Assembly (NCBI GenBank): GCA_023627715.1
Contig: JAMAHW010000010.1
Location: 310,001-374,000, forward strand
Length of the DNA stretch: 64,000 bases
DNA from: Periconia sp. R9002
Lineage: Eukaryota; Ascomycota; Dothideomycetes; Pleosporales; Periconiaceae
Direction: 5' to 3'
This document shows positions 8,869-19,579 of this stretch, piece after piece (position 1 is the first letter of the stretch; the number at the start of each line of letters is the position of its first letter). The notes under the pieces are model-generated. The model was not told where the DNA came from and did not search any database. It was given only the letters and a program-made list of their open reading frames with translations. Both the position numbers and the translations under genes were made by a program.

Positions 8869-11307
8869 TCATCGCTGAGGCTGATATTGGGCCAGTTGGG
8901 CCATAATCTCATTCATATCGGGCTGTCCAGATTGTCCTGTAAGTCCAGGGTTATGACCAGCCGGCGGCTGCTGGGGTTGGCCGTTGTATGGAGGTTGAAA
9001 TGGATTTATGTATGGCTGATTGGGAAGCGCGGGTAGATTGAAGGGGGGAGCGCCTGGGGTCGAAGTTGTAACTTGGCTGAGCAGGCGGGCGAGGTCCGGC
9101 GACAACCCTGCTGGAGGTTGTGGGCCGGGCACCGCATTGTTACCAGATATAGCTCCCAAAAGCTGCGAGAGGCTGTTCTGATCCAACGAGGTGATCATAT
9201 TGGAAAGATTTGTGGGGGGCGTAGGAGGTATATAGGGAGGACGAGGAGCATTGTAGCCTTGACCGTACGTGTTGGGCACTGGCGGCTGTACAGGTTGGTT
9301 GGTGTTCTGTTTCGCAGCAATAACCAGTGCGGCAGCGGTGTTCGGATCGAGGTCAACGTAATTGTTGAACTGCACATTATGAACGCCGTGCTGTCGATTG
9401 AATATTTGAATGTCAATCTTGCCTTTGGCCAGTGCCGCTGAGTCTAGCCTGACAACCGCCAGGACACCTTCGACAATTTGTCTTTGCACGACAGCCGATT
9501 CATCGAGACGAGGGCTCATGATGAGGACATCGATGCGCAGACTTGCCCGTCGGAACGTTTCTTCCACCCATCTTATGAAATCTCGGGGTAGAGTTTCGTT
9601 AAGTACCAACACTTGAACATCTGGAATGTCGTTCGGGGCTCGGAATGGAAGCGGGAGGTCATCCGAGCGTCCCCTTCGAGATGATGAGCTTCGACGTCGC
9701 CGCGGCGACCTTGATCTGCTTCTGCTTCGTCTGCGATCATCGTAGCGATCGCGGCTCCTGTCTCTCCCTCGATAACGTCCACGCGGGGAAGGCGATCGCC
9801 GGTAATTGTCGCGAACCCTGCGATTATCTCGATCTCGGGGGGAGATTGGGTTCCTACCGTAATGTCCAGATCCTCGGCGAGCGAAATCTGGAGTAGGAGA
9901 ACGTCGCCGTGCTGCGGGAGCATTCCTCTCGGGCTCAATCTTCTTTGTGTTTCGTTGTGGTTTGGAAACCTCAAGATCTAGGTATTGATTAGAAGAATGC
10001 TCTACCGATACAGCTTGACACTACTTACGCATCTTTCTACCGCGGACCATCTGGCCTTGTTCTTTATCGATAGCTTTGCGACACGATTCAGCATCCATGA
10101 ATTGCACGAAACCGTAAGCTTGTTTGATGGAAATTTGAGCGAGTGTGCCATGTTGGTAGAAGCGATGGAAAATGTCGCGTTTTGTGACTTTCTCGGTGGG
10201 TAGGTTTCCTTCAAAGGTTAATATGATGTCTCATTCTATTGAATCGTATTATTACTTACCAATGAAAAGTCTGGATCCGTACGGAAACTTTTCCCATTGC
10301 CCTTCTGTCACGAATTTCCTTTCCTCATTCAAAAAATGTTCGTACAACTGATTCACTTGAGGGGGCCACCGTTGGTCCTCATTATCCCCTTCTTGATCCT
10401 CCATCCTCTCTTGCTCGCCTGTCTGCCTCTGAGGAAAACTAGAAGCGCTAGGACTCTGATTAGAGCGGGAATGTTGTTCTCCTGCAGTCCCCGCAGAAGT
10501 CCCAGTGGGCAATTGGGAGGAGGCACGGTGACCACTGTGTGGGTGATAGGACCTTATATCATCATTCGGGTTGTAGTTTGGATTGGTAGCACCTTTCTCC
10601 TGCGGCGGAGGGCGCGGCGGGAGGTTAGCGGCGGCGGGAAGCGAGGTGGTGGATGAATTGCCATGGGACTGAGCAGACTCATGAGGCATTGGGGACGCGG
10701 CAAATTGGGTAGAGGCAGCGTTGTTTGAAGGAGAAGATAGCTGATCAAGAAGGGCCTGTACATCAACGCTAGGAATGTTGGAGGCAGTCTGTGCATGAGA
10801 GGTGTAGGCGTTGGCATCATGAGCATATGGATACGCAGAGCGGGTGTCTTGAGTTGGCGCAGACTGCGCATCACGGTACGAGGACTGTGGCTGTTGGACA
10901 GAGTAGTTCTGGGTTGATTGTAAAGATGATGGAGGTTGTTGCGACTGGGCACCCACGGGGCCGTTGTAGGCCGACGACTGTGAATAAGTAGCAGTGGCAG
11001 CGGAAGCAGCGGCAGAGCCTACTGAAGGAGCAACAGCAGCAGCAGCATTTTGTATGTTTTGGGCGGATTGGGGGTCGGCGTAGTAGGAGGCGGTGGAGTT
11101 GACGCTCGGGGTGTGCGTCTGCGGATGGTATGAAGCAGGAGTTCCGATGCTGATGGCGGGCTCACCCAGCATCGGGTCCATCTGCTTCTCAAGTATGGGT
11201 ATGTTCGATGGCGACGGGTAATGTAGAGGCTTCGGCGACTCGGGGGTGAGGTTGGCTCGCACCGCAGTGTATTCTGGGTCCTCTACCTCTGGTGGGCTGG
11301 AGAGCAT
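8869..11307 (-). CDS. nab3: Nab3-type nuclear RNA-binding protein, 778 residues
   Basis: Exons in transcription order are 11307-10260, 10208-10029 and 9977-8869, with two 51-bp introns. The first third is disordered, rich in Ser, Gln, Pro and Ala. An RRM spans about residues 344-415, with RNP2-like LFIGNL made by splicing and RNP1-like AYGFVQF. An Arg/Ser/Asp-rich linker follows (about 425-525). Next comes a domain starting DVQVLVLNETLPRDF, related to the anticodon-binding-like fold of Nab3. The tail is Pro/Gln/Asn-rich and ends in a short helix-like MNEIMAQLAQY. In yeast, Nab3 with Nrd1 and Sen1 ends non-coding Pol II transcription and sends RNA to the exosome. The RRM sits across both introns, so it is clear only in the spliced product. 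Confidence 0.88.
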
Positions 11308-12179
11308 ATAGGCTAGGGCACAGCGCAGAGCGCAGCTACAAGGCCCTCGGTGAAGAGGTCAACAGCTCAAGACACGGGCATACAGGGGATTCGAGGGCGG
11401 TTCAGGAGACTGGACTGTGAAGAGAGAAGGATGGATGGGAGCTGAAGGGGCGGATGTTACGCGACGGACAGAGAGGTAGGTCGAGGTGGGGGGGTTCTGG
11501 TCTGCTGTGTATATGCGAGATATCAGTCAAGGTCGCAATCAGCAGCCAGTCAGGTGCAAACGAGGCTGAAAGAGGCAAGCGACCCGGTACGTTCAAATCA
11601 GTCGATACCAGACGCAAATCCTGCAGTCGACGTGGCACAGGGGAGGAAGAGGAAATGATGGTTGGAATGGGGAGGCGGGTTCTGAGATAGCAAGGGCTGC
11701 GGAGGTGGTGATGATGATGATGATGGCGGTGATGGACGGAGTGAGGTCGAGAGAGGAAGAGGGACGGACAAAACCAAATAGGTAGAGAGGGGGAGTGTAT
11801 GTACGCGCGTGTGTTGACTGGCGGTCGTGGCTTTGCAAGAGGTAAGTAGGAGTGGTAAATTGTGCAGGTATGTAAGGTAGGCGTGAGAGGAGTGAGGAGT
11901 GGGCTCAAAGGACAGACGAATGTTTTTTTCCTTTCTCATCCATGCACGAACTCGCGACCGAAAGGCTCATCCATCTCGAATTAACGAACCGTCATCGCTA
12001 GATCCCCACTTTATTTGGTGGCCAGATGCGAATGACTAAGCGATCCACGCATGCATTACTGTCGCCCTTGATCTCTTCCTGTTGAGCTCCGACGACAGCA
12101 TACTGTCTTGAACGGTTTGTTTTCGTCAATTTCAATATAGAAACATCATCATCATCGTCATCATCATCATCTCCGCACT
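11308..12179. promoter_or_regulatory. Divergent promoter region, Nab3 homologue / ICT1-like gene
   Basis: This 872-bp gap lies between divergent genes. It contains an ATG/GGTGATG-rich run at about 11708-11735 and a CAT/CGT microsatellite ending just before the ICT1 start. Open frames on the minus strand here (about 11400-11940) are low complexity and look like leader sequence. Confidence 0.5.
12144..12171. repeat. CAT/CGT trinucleotide repeat in the 5' leader
   Basis: CATCATCATCATCGTCATCA and further copies end 9 bp before the ATG of the ICT1-like gene, so the repeat is probably transcribed. Confidence 0.75.
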
Positions 12180-12936
12180 ATGCTGCGTGGCCTCTACCAG
12201 CTGAAGTCACATCTACTCAATACTTCATTTCTATCACCCATCGTCCTACGCCGCGGAGTTGCGTCGGGCAAACCCAGACCAGGTCACACTCGCAGCACCG
12301 CCGACGACGGCGACATTGAAGCTGCACGAACATGGCTCGGCCAGCTGCACGCCGAATCCATCCCCAAGTCCATAACCGAACTGTCCTTCAGCCGGTCGTC
12401 GGGCCCTGGTGGTCAAAATGTTAACAAGTAAGTGCCGCCCTGAATTATGTGCTTGCAGTCAACTGGTGTATTTTTGCATACATGTTGCTTGGCGCTAGTT
12501 GGGTGGAGCTTGCATTGGTACTAAAATCGTTCAAGAGTCAATTCTAAAGCTACACTCAAGGTGCCCCTAGATGCTCTACTCAAGCAGATACCCACCCTGC
12601 TGCACTCCCACATGCGTGCATCTCGCTATGTGACCACCCAGTCCAATGCCATCATTATCCAGGCCGACGACAGCCGCAAACAGTCTGATAATGCCCACAG
12701 TTGCTACAAGAGGTTGTTCGAAGCAATCCTCGAAGCTGGTCGTGCTGCCATCCCCGGCGAGACATCGGCCGCCCAAGCTCAGCGCGTCAAGGATCTGTAT
12801 GTCTTCCATCATTTGCGCTTGCACCCTCATCTGCTGAGACCCTCATAGCCAGAAATCCGATAACGAGCGCCGTCTCAGGAACAAGAAACACCAAAGCGCA
12901 AAAAAATCCTCCAGGAGAGTCAGTCGTGATGATTGA
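12180..12936 (+). CDS. Mitochondrial peptidyl-tRNA hydrolase / release-factor-like protein (ICT1 family), 198 residues
   Basis: Exons are 12180-12427, 12536-12796 and 12849-12936 (introns 108 and 52 bp). The N terminus is Arg/Ser-rich and free of acidic residues over about 40 residues, suggesting mitochondrial import. The catalytic core reads SRSSGPGGQNVNKVNSKATL with GGQ at residues 77-79, and VNSKATL is completed across intron 1. The last exon gives a basic tail (QKSDNERRLRNKKH), the part that in this family anchors in the empty mRNA channel of stalled ribosomes. Length fits ICT1/Pth4-type rescue factors, and no codon-recognition domain is present. Role: frees stalled nascent chains from mitoribosomes. 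Divergent from Nab3. Confidence 0.9.
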
Positions 12937-13122
12937 GATGCAACCCTGGTTGTATACCTAACTAGCTGCAACCCCAATCCCCCATTATCCTCGCATATGA
13001 AGTTGTTGCGACGCCCAATCTTGCATGAACTGGCTTGCTTGCCATTCGGCCGGGTTCAGCAACCAGCGGCTTTCCCTTCTGGAAGCGTAATCGGTGAGCT
13101 TTCGTGCGGGGAAGTCGGTAAA

Positions 13123-14506
13123 TCATGTGTCTAGGGAAGAGTGCAGCCGTTGCAACTCCTCATTCGCACCCCATTGCTTGATACTTGCGCGAATCATGAA
13201 TTCTGCATCTGCCTTCCTCCCTTCTTTGTGCAGCGATTCAGCAAGCTTAACAATAGCATCCCCATTCTTATCTGCAGCTTCATCCAACACTCGAGACCAA
13301 AAGCGTAACCGTGATAGAAGCACTTTGCGGATCGTTGCCTCAATATTTTCTGCATCATCGACCAACAAGAAAGATAGCACTTGTCTGATAACCACTTCGG
13401 CGACGTGGGCTTTCTGTGATTCGCTAGCCGAAGACAACAACTCCAACGCTTTGGCAAAAGCCGACGGAAATTCAGAAGATGTAGGAGATATGTTGAGCAT
13501 GCGTAGTTGGAAATTGCAAGCAATATTCTGGGCCGACTGGGGTGCATTTTGGTCGAGATAATCGGTGACATGCTGCAGGATGCGTCCAAGGCAGGGTAGT
13601 TGCTGGAATGAAGCAAACATGTTGAAGAACTTCTCGGCCAGTGCAGCATCCTTGAACTGCTGCATGGCGGCATCAAAGATTGCGATTGGGATAGCACCAG
13701 TCAGTACTGGCGCCTCAGCGAGATGCTGCAGTGCTACCTCGTCTACTGCGTCTTCTTTTCTCAAGGAGGGGTTTACATCCTCGGCAGTAATGTCTGGCAA
13801 TGCAATCATATCTGTGTCGTCTTCATCGACCACCTTCTTGGTGCGGTCAGCATCCAGGCCAAGAATCTTCCTTCGCCCAGCGATTTTGGCAATGTAGATC
13901 GTTTCCAGTTTGGCGTACTCGAGCCACAGCAGTTCGGAATTCTTGCAGAAGCGTAGCCCTCTTTGCATATAACTTCGCGCATCTGTAATGTCGGCTTGGG
14001 TTTCCATGAAGTAGCTGGCGGCATAGATCCAGAGCTCGGGCTTGGTGGGGTGCAAGCGCACCACGGACGTGAAGATCTCGTTCAATCGCTTGTAGGCCTT
14101 GTCTTTGCGCGCAAACTCAATGTACTGCATCCACAGACCCAGGTCTCCCTTAAACTTGCGAGTGCCGCGATTGAAGATGGCATAGATGGATCGCTGCCCG
14201 CTGCCTTTATACCGGACGCCCATTCTCTTAATACGCTTGCGTCGCAAAGCGTCGACGTTCTGCTCGAATTCGACATATCGCAGGTAATCGAGGGGAGTGG
14301 AGCCGCGGGCATTGATGATGTGTTCAAAATCGGACCTCTTTCTCGCAATGGAGCTGATTTCGTCCTGCCGACGCCATTAGCAGTGACCTTGGATGTAGAT
14401 CTGGGGTTGCGCATACTCTGGTGAAAATCTCCTTGCGCAAGAGTTCATTGAGTTCGTTGGCAGAATGCTCGAGGTAGAAGCGGGCTTTATCGCTGGGCGC
14501 CGCCAT
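13123..14506 (-). CDS. utp6: Utp6, U3 snoRNP / SSU processome component, 443 residues
   Basis: Exons in transcription order are 14506-14417 and 14364-13123, with one 52-bp intron. The start at 14506 gives MAAPSDKARFYLEHSANEL. An upstream start would add about 22 residues of low complexity. The spliced N terminus (EIFTRDEISSIARKRSDFEH) matches the conserved start of Utp6. The body contains HAT (half-TPR) repeats, for example LWMQYIEFARKDKAYKRLN, LWIYAASYFMETQADITDAR and LLWLEYAKLETIYIAKI. Length is close to yeast Utp6 (about 440). It works in the nucleolus in U3-guided pre-18S rRNA cleavage. The 3' end faces that of the ICT1-like gene with a gap of 186 bp. Confidence 0.93.
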
Positions 14507-15107
14507 GGGTTCGGTGGTGGTGCGGTCTGTATTTTGAGGTTCCTCGGTAGGTAGGTATGTAGTTGCACGCACCAGTATCGACGATGAGAAAGTTGGAAAT
14601 CAGAAAAATGTTTCAAGGCGGTTAGGTCCCGCTCGGGGGAACTAATCATTTGTAGTTAGCGCAGGAACCGGGAACGTTGTTGTCGTCGTCGTCGTCAGCT
14701 GCAACCAGAGGGCATCCCATCCCACCCACAGAGAATAGATGTATGTTTTTGAATCGTGGCTGATGCGGTGCGGTGGCAAGTGCCAACTACATAAGCCACT
14801 CTTCCCGTAGACTTATAATTCTCCGCAAGCTCCAGTGTATTCAACAGTCGACTGTTGAACACGCCCGGGGAACCCTTGGTGTGCTGTGTCTCTCCACTAT
14901 TTACCTTTTTTCCGGTCTGACCACTGACACGGCAGAGGCGTCCCGGCGAGCCCGGTACATACGACACTCGCGACCAAGGATCAAAGTCGTGGCACAACAC
15001 ATACCCACCTTCACCTTCTCTTGCTTTTCCATTCTCTTTCGCATCCCAACCCACCACTCCTCATTCCATGACAGTATACGCGTAGATCCGTCCTCTGCTC
15101 TCGCGCC
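14507..15107. promoter_or_regulatory. Divergent promoter region, utp6 / cwh43
   Basis: A 601-bp shared upstream region. It holds a short TAGGTAGGTATGTAG tract near 14548-14562 and a GTCGTCGTCGTC run near 14683-14697. No TATA box is evident. Confidence 0.5.
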
Positions 15108-18100
15108 ATGTCGTCTAAATCTGGAGATGGTGACGTCGTCGCGACAGTACGTTCCCATCCCTGCGTAGATCGCCAGTCAACTCCGGCATCCATGTAAACA
15201 TTGGCCTTTGCTTACAAGCTCCAGTTCAACGCCAAATGGTTTTCGTGGGCGCATACAGCACTCGCCTACTGTCAGTTTAGCCCCCATCTGCCCAAAATCC
15301 ATGATCGATTCTGACCCCTTCATCATATAGGCGCATTCGTTGGTGCTCTTGTTGTCGGCATGTATGTCTACTACCTATAACCACAACTTTACCTCGCCCC
15401 TCTAAACGCGTTTAGTTCCCTTCACTACCACAAGATAGTCCAGAATGAGTTTTATGTCAGTACAACGCCTTTTGAACAGACACGAGTGATTCAATTGATG
15501 CGAAACAGGGCTATCCCCAAGAATGGTTTCCTTCCGTCTCGGCGACTATCGGAGATCGATATCCAGAGCGGGCCGTCTTCCAGCTCTTCATCGCCTTAAC
15601 GTCTGGTACGATCACCCTTCCTAACATCTAGAGAAAGACCGACCAGATCACATTCGAGAAAGTCTTCCTAGGGATTACTAATTTTTCGGGCACAGGTCCA
15701 CGGTTCGCACTTGTGGGTCTCTGGTACGTCCTCACGCGCAAATCAAATTCAGCTCTGCCCAAATTTGTCGCCGGAGTAGGCATCTTTCGGTCATTGACAT
15801 GCGGTGGTTGGACGTATATCACTTCAACGGATGACCACGACTGGCATGACATTTTCATGATCTCGTACCTGGTAGCAACCATCCCGTGGACCTTTGGCTG
15901 CATTGCCCTCAGCCCAAAAAACCCGGTAACCCTCAAATACCGCAAATATCTCTCGGGAAGTTTCTATGCGATGATCCTCCCTCTTGTGTACTTTTTTATC
16001 CAGCACAAGGTTAACCGCGTTGCCGGAGGTGAGTACCTCACTTTTTTGGGAGTATTCAGTGCATCTCATTAACCATACACAGCTTACACGATCTACGCTT
16101 TTTTTGAATGGTCGCTGGTTCTTCTCGATGTAGCTTTCGATGCTGTGACTGTATACGAGTTTCAACATTTAGAGATTCTCGTTAGAGATGTGAAAGGCAT
16201 GAGTCGTGGGTATGTACGTCGGTTCCCAGCTTAGGTAGTTCAACACTCATTTAATGCAATCGCTTCTTGATGGTGCCATTTGACTCACGTTTATCTTGTA
16301 GTGCAAGCAAACTAGCCGTGTTCGACGACGTTTTGAAGAAAGAGTATGTGGCAGTACTGATACGCTGCTCTATCCATCCTAACACGACCCTAGGAAGAAT
16401 AGCCAGATCGATGCCGTCCTTTCACCCGGTTTCTCGTGGTCCCGTCTTGTAGATGCTATAGCCGATGTTTACAACGGAGTAAGACACGCCCTAACTCACC
16501 AACCAGTACATCTTATAACTGACAATTTGTTAGTTCGTCTTTTGGTCAATCCTGACTTCCCTAGGTGTTTGTGTCTGGTGTAAGTCCTCCATCGTTCTCA
16601 ATTGCTTTAGCTAACGCATTAGATTTTCCGCTGTGGCACATGGGTATATCCGGCTATGAAGTGTTGGTCATGACCACCATATCCCCGTTTCTACTCTGGA
16701 TCGGACCTTTACGGCGTGCCATCATCCGGCATATTCGTATTTGTCACTTGCTATCCCTCTCGGGTCTTCTCGCCTACCTTGTTCAAACGCCAGCAAAGCG
16801 TGTCTTTTGCGTTGGTTTTGGTGTATGGATGTCCTCCTTATCATGGGCCGCTACCTTCTATGCTGAGCGAGCGCAACCTCACCGTCTCGAGGCACGCATC
16901 TTAGCATTCAGTCTTGGCCTGTTGGCTTCGAGCATTGCCAAATTTGCCTTTTACACAAATAACCCTATCTGGCCCATCATGCACGGCGACAACGGCGGTT
17001 GGAACGAACTCGGGCTTGCCCTTGCTGTTCTTGCTATTTTGAAGTCGACTGGCTCAACTGCGAGCTCTGGCATTGATCTCCAAGCCCCTGGCCCTACAAG
17101 AGGCTCTACTACCCTGACCAGTTTTGGTCTTGGGGGGCTTTTCTTTGCTATGCATTCTCTTCTCTCAGACTCCAGTACGATGATATTTTGGGTTTGGGAA
17201 GGCTATCCCGTTCGTGGGCCCATTGCGGTCCCTCATGGTGCTGTGACTCTTCTTGCCATGGGATTCGGTCTGTGTATGGGAATTTATAACCCGGGATTGT
17301 CTCGATCATGGGTATCATACGGTGTCGGGTCGATTGGCGCGGCCATCCTGACCACAACAAAGCATTGGAAGGGATACTATGGCGCGCTCACTCTGACCGT
17401 GTACGTGATGTCAATGGCTCCAGTGCTCCTCAGCCACGCGGCCCGTTACTCACCAGGTCGTACCTTTGGATTCGGATTCCTCATCTACAATATCATGGTT
17501 CTGGCGCATGTATGGGTCGTAGCATACGCGTTTGTGCCTGGCGGTCCGATTATGCGTGAGCACACTGACTGGGTCATGACTGCTATGATGCTCTGCATTG
17601 GCGCAGGCGTGTTCAGTGTCTCCATGCAACCACCGATCACTCCAGTCAAAGAAAAACGCTCTGGCGGCACGCCCAACAAATCAACTCGATACTATCTTTG
17701 CGTCCTCGGATTTCTAGAAGCTCTCGCCGTCGTAATCGCGTACCTGCGTTTCCCTTCCTATAATTACACACCATACCATCCCGAAACCAAATCCATCACG
17801 GCCGGGATTTGGACCATCCACTTCAGTCTCGATAACGATATGTGGAGTTCGGAACGGCGGATGCGCCACCTCCTCAAAGACGTCGAACTCGATGTCATCG
17901 GCCTCCTCGAATCCGACCTCCAGCGCATCATCATGGGAAATCGCGACACCACACAGTTCCTCGCCGAAGACCTGGGCATGTACGTCGATTTTGGCCCCGG
18001 TCCGAACAAGCACACGTGGGGCGCGGCTCTCCTGAGCAAATTCCCCATTGTGAACTCCACGCACCACCTCCTGCCTAGCCCTGTCGGCGAACTCGCGCCC

Positions 18101-18659
18101 GCGATCGAAGCCACCATCGATGCATACGGGACCCTCGTCGACGTATTCGTGTTCCACTCTGGACAAGAAGAAGATCCCGAAGATCGCCGCTTGCAATCGC
18201 TCTACCTCGCGGAACGCATGAAAGCGACCCCGCGGCCGGCCATCCTCCTCTCGTACCTCGTGGTCAAACCGAATGAAGGAAATTACCACACGTATGTCGG
18301 TGAGAAGAGCGGAATGCGGGACATCGATCCCAGCGATTGGGATCGCTGGTGTGAGTACATTCTGTACAAGGGGATGAAGAGGACGGGGTATGCGCGCGTG
18401 TCGAGGCACACGATTACGGATACGGAGTTGCAGGTACGTTTCCTCCTTTCCGCCATCCATACTGTGGCATGTAACCGCCGGCGGATAGCTAACGAAAAAA
18501 CAGGTCGGTAAATTCGTCGTCGATCAGCCTGAAGGTTCCGACGTTATCATCCCCGAAGATCAGGTCCCCCAGGGTCTGAGGTTTCCAGATCTCCTCAAGG
18601 GGGAGGGGGTCAGGGGGCATCGGTATCATGTCTTTGATGCGCCGAGGTATTATAATTAA
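15108..18659 (+). CDS. cwh43: Cwh43, GPI-anchor lipid remodelling membrane protein, 952 residues in twelve exons
   Basis: Exons: 15108-15146, 15219-15270, 15331-15361, 15416-15455, 15509-15605, 15696-16028, 16083-16209, 16302-16343, 16394-16478, 16534-16579, 16623-18433, 18504-18659. All phases agree and the product matches yeast Cwh43 length (953). The N-terminal third is a multi-pass Frag1/DRAM/Sfk1-type domain ([23 protein letters not shown]). Further membrane segments run to about residue 640. The C-terminal part from about 693 is endonuclease/exonuclease/phosphatase-like ([51 protein letters not shown]). Cwh43 swaps diacylglycerol for ceramide on GPI anchors in the ER/Golgi and affects wall integrity. 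Introns 2 and 4 use GTCAGT donors, and intron 10 is only 43 nt. Confidence 0.93.
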
Positions 18660-19068
18660 GACAAGTAGGCGGTTCCGATGAGACGGTTTGATATATGGTT
18701 ATAGGCATCGTCACGAAGGAAGGCAGGAAGAAAATTACAATGGTGTTCTCGATCGGGTGGGATAGGGAGCATAGGGTGGTGCATGGGGGGCATGGGTACG
18801 GCGTGACTTCGGTTTTCATTATCTTCTTCCTTCCTTGTTCTTTTCTTCTTCTAATGTGGTTACTTTAATGAACGAATGGAATAATCGCATGGTATGTATA
18901 TTATATATCTGTTTGATGTACTGCGTGTCGGAAACGAAAATACTTTCTTATTCTTGTTGAATCATGATTCACAATGTGTCTATCTACATACCTACTGTAG
19001 TGTAGTGTAATGTACTTTACATTCTCATCCTCATTCATACTTATTTATCCATCTATCGACCCGGAAAT

Positions 19069-19096
19069 TTCTCTCTCTTTCTCTCTCTTTCTCTCA
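19069..19096. repeat. CT-rich microsatellite
   Basis: Three CTCTCTCTTT-like units in a row, in the shared 3' intergenic region. Confidence 0.7.
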
Positions 19097-19239
19097 AACT
19101 TCCAAATTGGGATGGGGTGGGAAAGAGTTGGGTGTGTCTCTCTACCCTCTCCCCAGCCCCTTCTCCGCTTAGTAAGATTTCGCCTCAGCTTTCAGCTTTC
19201 CGCCTCAACCGTCCATGTTGTTGTTATTATTGCTATGTA

Positions 19240-19261
19240 GGAGAGAGAGAGAGAGAGAGAA
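19240..19261. repeat. GA dinucleotide repeat
   Basis: An uninterrupted GA run of about 11 units. It lies about 150 bp from the CT run and is its complement, so the two could pair as a hairpin in a read-through transcript. Confidence 0.75.
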
Positions 19262-19579
19262 GGGAGAGAAGATTGAACAATACAAGAAATGGTCTTTGTG
19301 AACTTCTTTTTTTGATTGATTTGTGCTATTTCTTTCTTGAATCGATGCTGTATGTCGGAATGCCCATGGTTTGACTCCATCTGCCATTTTCATACATGTA
19401 TGTACATAGAGATAGACGTGATGTATTCACCACATTGCATCTCATCGTCATGGGTCATATTGTTCTTCCTATTGCGTCTCTAGAAGGATAGCAATACCAA
19501 ATTAATCCTGGTGATGCGATGGCGAAACCATCAGATGTTGGGATCATGCATAAATCTAACAGCCATCAATTTTTCGATC

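Larger units (their letters stand above)
18660..19579. other. Convergent intergenic region with microsatellites
   Basis: Lies between the 3' ends of cwh43 (+) and the FHA/RS gene (-). It contains a CT-rich run at 19069-19096, a GA run at 19240-19261 and TACATACCTACTGTAGTGTAG near 18984-19004. Otherwise it is A/T-rich, with no gene. Confidence 0.55.

Noticed and set aside
11402..11939. Overlapping minus-strand open frames upstream of the Nab3 homologue
   Set aside because: Low-complexity Ser/Pro/His composition beside the Nab3 start; more likely leader or promoter sequence.
17714..18460. 248-residue open frame opposite cwh43
   Set aside because: Antisense shadow of the conserved C-terminal domain; no start context or family match.
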